The notes below the pieces were generated by a model. The model made no database searches and was not told where the DNA came from. It was given only the letters and a program-made list of their open reading frames with translations. This document shows, in pieces, positions 1-7,739 of a DNA stretch of 64,000 nucleotides; the stretch's first letter is position 1; each line of letters begins with the position of its first letter. The DNA lies in NCBI GenBank assembly GCA_020630955.1, contig JAHDIE010000001.1:237314-301313 (forward strand), written 5' to 3'. The translations under genes were made by a program, and so were the position numbers. This DNA is from Saprospiraceae bacterium. GTDB lineage: Bacteria > Bacteroidota > Bacteroidia > Chitinophagales > Saprospiraceae.

Positions 1-1
1 T

Positions 2-1618
2 AAAAAAGGACATAAAACATTGGTTCTAGAAAGAGGTAGAGATATTAAACATGGTGATTATCCTACAGCAAACAAAGACCAGTGGGAATTGCCAAATCTA
101 GGATCTGTGGCGCAGGATGAAATTGACAAACACTACTTTAAACAAAATAGATTGGGATGGTGGGTCAGTGAAGGACACAAGCACCTCATCAATAAAGATG
201 ATGAATATCCCTATGAAGAAATCAAAAGATTTGATTGGATTAGAGGACATCATGTTGGTGGTAGGTCATTGATGTGGGGACGGCAATGTTATCGTTGGAG
301 TGATATAGATTTTGAAGCAAATTTAAAAGAAGGCATTGCAATTGATTGGCCGATCCGCTATAAAGACATTGAACCTTGGTATAATTATGTAGAAACCTTT
401 GTGGGTGTTAGTGGACAAAAAGAAGGTTTGCCACAATTACCAGATGGTGTATTTCTCAAGCCTCATGATCTAAATTGTGTTGAGCAACATATGCGTGAAG
501 CAGTCCTTAAAAAATATCCCAAACGACTCATCACTCCGGGACGTTGTGCAAACCTTACAGAGTACAAACCTGAGATACATCTCGGTAAGAGAGGTCAATG
601 TCAAAACAGAAATAGGTGTGTTAGAGGTTGCCCCTATGGAGCATATTTTAGTAGTCAATCAGCAACACTTCCCGTTGCTGAAGATACGGGAAACTTGAGT
701 CTTAGACCAAATAGCATTGTTTCTGAAATTATCTATGATGACAAACAAGGAAAGGCTACAGGGGTAAGAGTGAAGGATAGGATTACAGGGGAAGAGCTTG
801 AATTTTTTGCAAGAATAATATTCTGTAATGCAAGCACAATTGGTACTACCGCAATTCTTCTAAATAGTCGAACAGAAGCTTTTCCAAATGGGTTAGGAAA
901 TGTAAGTGGAGAATTAGGACATAACTTAATGGACCACCATTATGGTATGGGAGCAACTGGAACCATAGAAGGATTTGACGACAAGTATTACAAAGGAAGA
1001 AGACCCAATGGATTTTATATTCCAAGATTTAGAAATATAAGTGAGGATACCAAGCGAGAAGATTATGTTCGAGGATTTGGATATCAAGGAGGTGCTTTTA
1101 GAACTACAAATATTCCTGAGGGATTAATAGGAGAAGAGCTCAAAAAGGAAATTTTTAAACCGGGAGAGTATCAGGTATGGATGACATGTTTTGGTGAAAT
1201 CTTACCCCATCATGACAACAAGATGTTTTTAGATTTTGACAAACAGGACAAACATGGAATGCCGATTATTACATTTGACGCTCAATTAAGAGAGAACGAA
1301 ATTGCTCTTCGAAGGGATGGCGTAAAATGTGCTGAAGAAATTCTTGAAGCAGCTGGCGCAAAAAATATTAGAACATGGAATGATGCAACTGCAATTGGTG
1401 CCTGTATTCATGAAATGGGAACTGCAAGAATGGGACATAGCAATCAATCAAGTATTCTAAACAAATGGAATCAAATCCATGATGTACCAAACGTATTTGT
1501 AACAGATGGAGCCTGTATGACTAGCTCTGGTACCCAGAATCCTAGCATCACCTATATGGCATTAACTGCTCGAGCAGTAAATTATGCAGACCAACAAATA
1601 CAAAGTGGAAAACTATAA
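2..1618 (+). CDS. GMC-family oxidoreductase, 5' end missing
   Basis: FAD-dependent alcohol/sugar dehydrogenase of the GMC family. The reading frame is open from base 2, and the visible start KKGHKTLVLERG is the second strand and ribose-binding glutamate of the FAD Rossmann fold. The true start therefore lies roughly 20-40 codons upstream, outside the window; there is no in-frame ATG at the left edge. A cysteine-rich segment CVRGCPYG sits near visible residues 200-215. It is seen in the membrane-associated GMC dehydrogenases that work with cytochrome and gluconate-2-dehydrogenase-type small subunits. The C-terminal GMC domain carries HEMGTARMG and the catalytic-type stretch SGTQNPSITYMALTARA. 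Substrate cannot be told. Its small subunit, if any, would be encoded upstream of the window. Confidence 0.92.
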   Translation, partial: KKGHKTLVLERGRDIKHGDYPTANKDQWELPNLGSVAQDEIDKHYFKQNRLGWWVSEGHKHLINKDDEYPYEEIKRFDWIRGHHVGGRSLMWGRQCYRWSDIDFEANLKEGIAIDWPIRYKDIEPWYNYVETFVGVSGQKEGLPQLPDGVFLKPHDLNCVEQHMREAVLKKYPKRLITPGRCANLTEYKPEIHLGKRGQCQNRNRCVRGCPYGAYFSSQSATLPVAEDTGNLSLRPNSIVSEIIYDDKQGKATGVRVKDRITGEELEFFARIIFCNASTIGTTAILLNSRTEAFPNGLGNVSGELGHNLMDHHYGMGATGTIEGFDDKYYKGRRPNGFYIPRFRNISEDTKREDYVRGFGYQGGAFRTTNIPEGLIGEELKKEIFKPGEYQVWMTCFGEILPHHDNKMFLDFDKQDKHGMPIITFDAQLRENEIALRRDGVKCAEEILEAAGAKNIRTWNDATAIGACIHEMGTARMGHSNQSSILNKWNQIHDVPNVFVTDGACMTSSGTQNPSITYMALTARAVNYADQQIQSGKL

Positions 1619-1746
1619 AAAAAAGTTTAGCTAGATAGATGACATTTTATGGTCATTAAGATTAGCATACAATTTCAAATGTTATCGTTTTTCTTAAAAT
1701 ATTAGAATTTATAATATTTAAGGTTATATTGAGTTGGATTTATAAG

Positions 1747-1764
1747 GATGATTGCTCAATCATC
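1747..1764 (+). other. 5' UTR hairpin before the VIT/VWA gene
   Basis: GATGATT-GCTC-AATCATC is a perfect 7-bp stem with a 4-base loop in the 191-base gap between the oxidoreductase and the VIT/VWA gene, 45 bases before the chosen ATG. It has no U-tract, so it is not a terminator. A weaker stem (ATGAC/GTCAT, 1639-1656) is the only thing resembling an end signal for the upstream gene. Confidence 0.3.
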
Positions 1765-1809
1765 TTAGTCCCTACACCCAATAACAGCTTCAAGCTTCAA
1801 ACGAAAAAT

Positions 1810-4143
1810 ATGACATCTAAGAATTTCTTAGCAATCATTGTATTGCTCATTCTTCTGCCATTACAATCTTATTGTCATGGTGTTGCCATTGTTGATGCAA
1901 CAGGACAGGCATACTTCCAATTAAACTCTTCAAATGTGGAAGTGACCGTTAAAAATCAAATTGCCATTGTAAAATCGAGTCAGATTTTTATCAATAATCA
2001 GTCCACTGAAACACGAATTAAGTTTGCCTATCCATTACCTGCTGGTGCAAATCCAATAAGTCTGAGATGGAAAGTAAATGGAGAATGGAAAGAAGCAGAA
2101 GTAAGTGGGGATTCGCAAGACACAACACTTCCATCCAATGGAGGTCCTGGAGGATCTGGAGGAAGTTCGGGCACCGCTTCAAGTGCTTTAGATAATTATC
2201 TTGGCAATACACCATTGTATTTTGATCTTGCTGATGTCTTAGAACCAGGCCAATCCATCGAATTTGAAATGACCTATGTTGAATTGCTGGCTTATTCCTT
2301 TGGAGAAGTCTCATTTCAATATCCTAATAAGTACAATTTGATTCAAGACGCCCCAATTGAAAGCAATACCTTTAGCTTTAGGTTAGAGTCCGACAGAGTG
2401 ATTGAACAGCTTGATCTTATGAACTATAATGAATCAAGCAATACCAACTTAACAGGAACACTTTCTGTCTTAGAACACAATGGAATTAATGAAATTCCAG
2501 ATAAAGATTACAACATAAGCTATCGTTTGCAATCTAATCAATTAGGAATTTATAGTATGAGCACATATCTTACTGACTCATTGGTAACATGCGATGAATT
2601 TGGGAAAGGTTTTGTGTCCCTAATAATCGAGCCAGAAAGCAATGCAGAAGTAGAAGTAATTCAGAAAAACTTTACCCTTATTATTGATCGATCTGGAAGT
2701 ATGAATGGTGAAAAAATCATACAAGCCAAAGATGCGGCCAAATTTATTATCAACAATTTAAACAGTGGAGATAAATTTAATATCATTGATTTCAGTTCAG
2801 GAATTAATTCATTCTCTGAAGGTCATGCAGAATCAACAGACCAAAATATTCAAAACGCGATTAGTTATATTGATGAAATTAACGCAGGTGGATCTACAAA
2901 TATCAATGATGCCTTACTTGACGCTATTTCAGAATTTAGTGCTGCCGAACCTGACAAAGCAAATATCATCATCTTTTTCACAGATGGAGAGGCAACGGTT
3001 GGAATTACCAACACTTCTCAAATTCTTGAAAATGTAAATGGTGCCAATAATCTAAGTGAATCGAATGTGTTTTTATTCACTTTTGGAATTGGAGAAAGTG
3101 TCAATAAACCGCTGCTGACATTACTAGCAAGAGAAAATAGTGGTTTGGTTAATTTTTTAGAGAATCAAGAATTGGAAGAAGAAATCACAAACTTCTTTCT
3201 TAAAGTAAATAATCCGGTTTTAATCAATACATCAATCGAGATTACACCTGCTGGAAGCATTCAAAGTTTTCACCCGTCTCTTGTTCCTAATCTTTACAAA
3301 GGACAACAATTGATCATTTCTGGAAGGTACCTGAACCCACAGGATGTTAATATCACCTTAGAAGGGATGGCATTTAATCTTCCTGTAAGTTATGATTTCC
3401 CAATCAGTCTAAGTGATAGTACAGTTGTTGATCAGTCCTTTCTGCCCAAAATTTGGGCAAAACAAAAAATTGATGAATTAAGCTTAGATTATCTCATTGA
3501 AGAAGACCAAAGTCAAGCTGACATAATTCAAAACCAAATTGATGAATTGAGTACATGTTATAGTGTTGTAAGTGTTGCTTTCAGTAGTTTCGAAGACAGC
3601 TCTCTTGAGGTCGACCTTGTAAATTTCGAAATCAGTCAAAAGGAAGAAGATGTGATTTTGGAATGGACAACAGCTGTTGAAATCAACAATGAAGAATTTG
3701 TAATTGAAAGATCTCAAAATGGAATCGAATTTCAAGAAATCGGAAGAGTCCAAGGTGCAGGTAATTCTACTGAAACAATTCATTATTTATTTGTAGACAG
3801 ATCACCTTTTGATGGAATAGCTTATTATCGCTTAAAGCAGATTGATTTGGATGGACATGTCAGTTATTCTGAAGTAAAAGTTATTGTCATTGAAAATAAA
3901 GTAGAGAATACCAGGTACTTGCTGTACCCTAACCCTCTTCCTCAAGGAGAGAACTTATTCATTGATTCAAACAATGATTCAGAGATATCCATACAAATTA
4001 TTAATCCACTTGGAAAAATAATTTATCAAGATTTAATTTTATCCCAAGACTTAATCAATATACCGGAATTGACCAAAGGCAGTTATCTGGTTGAACTCAA
4101 GGTCAAAGAAAAATCTCAACATTTCACCTTGTTTGTCAGGTAG
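1810..4143 (+). CDS. Secreted VIT and VWA domain protein with T9SS type A sorting domain
   Basis: The start is set at 1810 because the following residues (MTSKNFLAIIVLLILLPLQS) form a signal peptide; the 27 codons upstream in the same frame do not. Order of parts in the 777-residue product: signal peptide, a VIT (inter-alpha-trypsin inhibitor) domain at about 30-165 with a Gly/Ser-rich insertion, then a von Willebrand A domain whose MIDAS motif DRSGSMNG begins at D293. A beta-rich region follows, and the last 75 or so residues are a type A T9SS sorting domain (YPNP motif, NPLGKIIY, final TLFVR). It is presumably exported by T9SS and attached to or released from the cell surface. VIT/VWA proteins bind protein ligands through the MIDAS metal; the ligand here is unknown. 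Confidence 0.88.
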   Translation: MTSKNFLAIIVLLILLPLQSYCHGVAIVDATGQAYFQLNSSNVEVTVKNQIAIVKSSQIFINNQSTETRIKFAYPLPAGANPISLRWKVNGEWKEAEVSGDSQDTTLPSNGGPGGSGGSSGTASSALDNYLGNTPLYFDLADVLEPGQSIEFEMTYVELLAYSFGEVSFQYPNKYNLIQDAPIESNTFSFRLESDRVIEQLDLMNYNESSNTNLTGTLSVLEHNGINEIPDKDYNISYRLQSNQLGIYSMSTYLTDSLVTCDEFGKGFVSLIIEPESNAEVEVIQKNFTLIIDRSGSMNGEKIIQAKDAAKFIINNLNSGDKFNIIDFSSGINSFSEGHAESTDQNIQNAISYIDEINAGGSTNINDALLDAISEFSAAEPDKANIIIFFTDGEATVGITNTSQILENVNGANNLSESNVFLFTFGIGESVNKPLLTLLARENSGLVNFLENQELEEEITNFFLKVNNPVLINTSIEITPAGSIQSFHPSLVPNLYKGQQLIISGRYLNPQDVNITLEGMAFNLPVSYDFPISLSDSTVVDQSFLPKIWAKQKIDELSLDYLIEEDQSQADIIQNQIDELSTCYSVVSVAFSSFEDSSLEVDLVNFEISQKEEDVILEWTTAVEINNEEFVIERSQNGIEFQEIGRVQGAGNSTETIHYLFVDRSPFDGIAYYRLKQIDLDGHVSYSEVKVIVIENKVENTRYLLYPNPLPQGENLFIDSNNDSEISIQIINPLGKIIYQDLILSQDLINIPELTKGSYLVELKVKEKSQHFTLFVR

Positions 4144-4160
4144 TTAAAGGTTTGAAAAAT

Positions 4161-4198
4161 AAAAGGAGCTGGTTGAAAAATCAGCTCCTTTTATTTTT
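4161..4198 (+). terminator. Rho-independent terminator after the VIT/VWA gene
   Basis: An 11-bp stem AAAAGGAGCTG / CAGCTCCTTTT closes a 10-base loop and is followed by a T-rich run (TTATTTTTAT). It lies 18 bases after the stop codon of the VIT/VWA gene. Confidence 0.8.
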
Positions 4199-4245
4199 AT
4201 CTGTTTGAGTTTCTTATCTATCTTTATTTGATTCAAATTTGACAA

Positions 4246-5226
4246 ATGAAAAAAATCATCCTGCTATTGATCTCAAGCATACTACTTTCTTGCAGTACAA
4301 GTAATGAACTAAAATTTAAAAGATCAATGCACCGGGCTATTGATCAATCGTTAGAAGTCCAAACCATGACAGATAGCATTACCCTGTATGGCACCATGAC
4401 CCTTCCTCAAGCAACAAAAAAAGTGCCCTTGTGTATTATCATTGCAGGCTCAGGACCAACAGATAGAAACTGTAATAATCCTTTCGGAAAAAGTAATGCC
4501 TACAAAATGATTGCTGAAGAGTTAATGGACAATGGGATTGCTACAATAAGATATGACAAAAGAATGATTGGGGAAAGTGTAGATGTTGCCATACAGGAAA
4601 AAGATTTGAGATTTGATCATATGGTCGACGATGCCTCAAATTGGGTAAAGTTATTTGAAAATGATCCAAGATTTTCATCCATTACCATTATGGGTCACAG
4701 TGAAGGTTCTTTGATAGGTATATTGACCGCTCAAAGAAATTCTTCGGTAACAAAGTTTGTCTCATTAGCAGGCCCTGCTCAAGCTGCAGACGTACTCTTG
4801 CTTGAACAAATTGGCAAGCAATTACCTTTTGCTGTGCCTAACATCAAGAAGATTTTTGAAAAACTAAAGCAAGGTGAATTTATTGAAGAAATTGATCCTA
4901 CTCTGATGTCCATATTAAGACCCAGTGTACAAGCATACATGGCGTCTTGGTTTCAGTATACTCCGACCACCGAAATTGCGAAACTTAAAATACCTAGTTT
5001 AATCATACAAGGAACAACTGACATACAAGTTGAAACTTCCGAGGCAGAACTTCTTCATGAAGCCTCTCCTAATTCTGAATTACTAATCATCCCTCAATCA
5101 AACCATATTTTAAAAGATGCACCAGAAGATCGGATAGAAAATATTAAAACCTATTCAGATCCTAGCCTGCCCCTAAGTGATGGAGTGGTAGATGCAATCA
5201 TCAACTTTGTGTTCCAAAAAAGTTAA
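4246..5226 (+). CDS. Alpha/beta hydrolase lipoprotein
   Basis: Serine hydrolase of the alpha/beta-hydrolase fold. The N-terminus is a lipoprotein signal with lipobox LLSC, giving lipidated Cys16, so the enzyme is probably periplasmic or membrane attached. The nucleophile elbow is GHSEGS with Ser152. An acid residue is likely in QGTTDIQVE and the histidine in SNHILKDAPED near the C-terminus, which completes the triad. The early stretch IAGSGPTDRN is the usual oxyanion-side loop. The length of 326 residues suits a single-domain esterase or peptidase-like hydrolase. It is flanked by terminators at 4161 and 5347 and so is probably monocistronic. Substrate not predictable. Confidence 0.88.
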   Translation: MKKIILLLISSILLSCSTSNELKFKRSMHRAIDQSLEVQTMTDSITLYGTMTLPQATKKVPLCIIIAGSGPTDRNCNNPFGKSNAYKMIAEELMDNGIATIRYDKRMIGESVDVAIQEKDLRFDHMVDDASNWVKLFENDPRFSSITIMGHSEGSLIGILTAQRNSSVTKFVSLAGPAQAADVLLLEQIGKQLPFAVPNIKKIFEKLKQGEFIEEIDPTLMSILRPSVQAYMASWFQYTPTTEIAKLKIPSLIIQGTTDIQVETSEAELLHEASPNSELLIIPQSNHILKDAPEDRIENIKTYSDPSLPLSDGVVDAIINFVFQKS

Positions 5227-5346
5227 ACTAAAAAAATTTGGTCAATAGATCTAGTAAATCTGTAATCAACCTTTGCCAAGTTTTTAAGAATTATTGAAAA
5301 AATTTCAGGAAAACCTTTAGTTGAAAAAAGATTAGAACATTATATT

Positions 5347-5374
5347 AAAGAAGCCAACAATTGTTGGCTTCTTT
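5347..5374. terminator. Bidirectional terminator, perfect 28-bp palindrome
   Basis: The 28 bases are fully self-complementary, centred on CAATTG, with A-rich flanks on the left and T-rich on the right, so a U-tract results on both strands. It lies between two convergent genes, the hydrolase (+) and the 84-residue ORF (-). Confidence 0.8.
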
Positions 5375-5390
5375 TCTTTTGATATGCCGA

Positions 5391-5645
5391 TCACCAGTTG
5401 GGATCAACTTTTTCATCTAGTTTAAGTTCATGCCAAGGCAAGACTGGTTGAGTTTTATTTACTCTATGCTTACAAAGCGTATTAAATGCAGCTTTATCCT
5501 CAATATTAATGCCTGCATCGTGACCATGTAAAAGCTCAATACAGTCCATTTTCGTTAAATTCAATAGTCTGTTTGTGCATAGTGATTTTTGGTCAGAACT
5601 GCCTTCATTATCCAAGGCTTGACCCAGTGTTTCTTTCTCTTTCAT
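5391..5645 (-). CDS. Hypothetical 84-residue protein
   Basis: I do not recognise this small ORF. It encodes a hydrophilic protein of 84 residues without a signal peptide. It has three cysteines (23, 35, 58), a mixed-charge N-terminal half, and a C-terminus rich in Pro, Trp and acidic residues (PVLPWHELKLDEKVDPNW). It reads away from the cyclase/VioB-N operon across an 84-base divergent intergenic region, and it ends at the bidirectional terminator at 5347. The terminator and the clean intergenic boundaries support a real gene. The position next to a natural-product-like locus makes a peptide substrate or a small regulator conceivable, but nothing in the sequence shows either. Confidence 0.55.
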   Translation of the reverse strand: MKEKETLGQALDNEGSSDQKSLCTNRLLNLTKMDCIELLHGHDAGINIEDKAAFNTLCKHRVNKTQPVLPWHELKLDEKVDPNW

Positions 5646-5667
5646 ATTGGGGTATTTTAATTAATAA

Positions 5668-5721
5668 AAGGGTTAATACTTAAATATACATTATTTTTCG
5701 TACATTTCTTGTCTAACCCTT
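5668..5721. promoter_or_regulatory. Inverted repeat in the divergent cyclase/84-aa promoter region
   Basis: AAGGGTTA at 5668-5675 and its exact reverse complement TAACCCTT at 5714-5721 bracket 38 bases in the region between two divergent starts (5645 minus, 5730 plus). The right half-site ends 8 bases before the cyclase ATG. It could be a pair of operator half-sites or a long-range stem. A degenerate promoter -7 element TACATTTC lies inside. Confidence 0.35.
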
Positions 5722-5729
5722 AGTACCAA

Positions 5730-7739
5730 TTGATGATGATACGCCTTGCAACGATTTGCAACTTCCTCTTTGTAATCCAATACTGCTCTTATTCTCAAAT
5801 AATTGTTTTTGAAAAAGACTTCAAAGAACACATATTTTCAGACCTGCATTATCTAGAAGATTTAGAAGAAAATTTTCATATTGAATCTTTACTAAAAGAA
5901 ACATCTATTGAATGGAGAAAAGCCACTCAGGACTTTAAAATATCCAAAGATGTTAATTCTTATTGGGTTAAATTTTCGATTCACAATAATAACTCCACTA
6001 ACATCAATGCTTTATTTGATTTTAAAAATTGGTCTTTTGTTGATTTATTCCACATAAAAGAAAGTGAAGTTAAAAATCATTACAAAACAGGACACCTTAG
6101 ACCATTTTCGGAGAGGACATTTCCATTTGCGAATTATAATTTTATCGACATTGCATTAAGGCCAAAAGATACTTTACAGTTTTATGCAAAGCTTGACCCG
6201 GCATTCAATAACATGATTAGACCAAATGATCTAAGTTTTAAGATCAGTGATCAAAAATCAGTATTAGAAGTTAAGAACAGATCCAATAAATTTTCTTATC
6301 TATTCTTAGGTGTTTATTTAATCATGTTGCTATACAATCTATTTATTTGGATTTCCACAAAGGACAAAAGTTATAGATTTTATTTGCTCTCTCTGCTTAT
6401 TTACACCATCATGATACTGGATACCTCGGGCTTACTTCTTTCCTTGTTCCCCAACTTTAAAGGATTGCCAGAGTTAATTAAGCATTTTCACACGATTCAA
6501 CCGCATTTGATTACCATTGCAGTTTTATTGTTTATACACGATTTCTTAAGACTTAAAGATAGGTACCCTCTATGGTCAAAAATTTTAAGATGGGATATTA
6601 TTGCTCTAGTATTAATGATGATTATTATTCATATCAATTTTGACTTAGGAGCCAATTTGATCGTTTTTAATACATTGCCTTTTATCATTATTGTATTTAC
6701 TGTTGCCTACAAAAGCTTTAAAGACAAATTTCCAGGTGCACTCTATTTGCTGATAGGACATATTTTTTGGTTTATTGGAGCGATTGGTGCAATGCTTGGG
6801 CAAGTTCATCCACAGATAAAAGAAATAGAGTTTTTTCCAAACCACAGTATTTTTTTGGGATCAGGTTTAGAAATGGTGATGTTTTCTTTAGCCCTCGCAA
6901 ACACAATTAATTACTTAAGAAAGGAAAATGAAGAAAATCAAGAAAAAATAATCCTACAATTAAAAGAAAATGCAGAGTTACAAGATAAGGTTAACCAAGA
7001 ATTAGAAATCAAGGTAGCCGATAGGACCAGAGAAATATTCAATCAAAAAGAGGAAATAAGTGAGCAGAAGAAAGATTTAGAAAATGAGAAGGAAAGATCT
7101 GATGGTCTTCTTCTTAACATTCTACCCCATGATGTAGCCAACGAACTTAAGCACACTGGGAAAGCCACACCAAAGTTTCATGAAATGGTCACCATATTAT
7201 TTGTAGATATTACAAAATTCTCCAATATGGTTAAAAATACAAAGCCAAAAAATTTAGTTGAAGACTTAGATCATATTTTTTCAGCTTTCGATGAAATCGT
7301 TGTCAAACATAAGTTGGAAAAAATCAAAACTATTGGAGATGCATATATGTGCGTAAGTGGTCTCACCGATGAAGTAGAAAACCATGCACTTAACGCGGTG
7401 CTTGCAGCTGATGAAATGATTAAATTCATGATTGAATGGAGAAAAACCAAGAATACCAATAATCATGATGAATTAAATCTAAGGGCAGGAATTCATAGTG
7501 GTGCAGTTACAGCTGGTGTTGTAGGCAAAATCAAATTCCAGTTCGACATTTGGGGAGATGCAGTAAATCTAGCATCAAGAATGGAATCAAGCAGTAAAAC
7601 TTCACTCATCAATATTTCTGAGTCAACCTATAACCTAATTAAAGACGAATTTGAATGTGAGCATAGAGGTAAGTTTCCTGTCAAAAATATGGGAGAGGTA
7701 GATATGTATTTTGTGAAGGAACGGATTTTAAAAAATTAA
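5730..7739 (+). CDS. 7TMR-DISM sensor with class III adenylate cyclase domain
   Basis: Membrane sensor and predicted adenylate cyclase of 669 residues. Parts in order: signal peptide (1-22), periplasmic 7TMR-DISM extracellular domain (about 30-170), seven-helix 7TMR-DISM membrane domain (about 185-395), cytoplasmic coiled coil (about 400-465), class III cyclase catalytic domain (about 485-665). Metal-binding aspartates are D493 (FVDITKFSN) and D537 (TIGDAYM). The substrate-choice positions are Lys533 (EKIKTIGD) and Asp606 (FDIWGDAVN), which match adenylate rather than guanylate cyclases; the transition-state Asn and Arg are in VNLASRME. The start is the first of three ATG codons. The stop overlaps the next ATG by one base (TAATG), so the downstream VioB-N-like gene is probably translationally coupled. 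The likely output is cAMP in response to an envelope ligand. Confidence 0.93.
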   Translation: MMMIRLATICNFLFVIQYCSYSQIIVFEKDFKEHIFSDLHYLEDLEENFHIESLLKETSIEWRKATQDFKISKDVNSYWVKFSIHNNNSTNINALFDFKNWSFVDLFHIKESEVKNHYKTGHLRPFSERTFPFANYNFIDIALRPKDTLQFYAKLDPAFNNMIRPNDLSFKISDQKSVLEVKNRSNKFSYLFLGVYLIMLLYNLFIWISTKDKSYRFYLLSLLIYTIMILDTSGLLLSLFPNFKGLPELIKHFHTIQPHLITIAVLLFIHDFLRLKDRYPLWSKILRWDIIALVLMMIIIHINFDLGANLIVFNTLPFIIIVFTVAYKSFKDKFPGALYLLIGHIFWFIGAIGAMLGQVHPQIKEIEFFPNHSIFLGSGLEMVMFSLALANTINYLRKENEENQEKIILQLKENAELQDKVNQELEIKVADRTREIFNQKEEISEQKKDLENEKERSDGLLLNILPHDVANELKHTGKATPKFHEMVTILFVDITKFSNMVKNTKPKNLVEDLDHIFSAFDEIVVKHKLEKIKTIGDAYMCVSGLTDEVENHALNAVLAADEMIKFMIEWRKTKNTNNHDELNLRAGIHSGAVTAGVVGKIKFQFDIWGDAVNLASRMESSSKTSLINISESTYNLIKDEFECEHRGKFPVKNMGEVDMYFVKERILKN

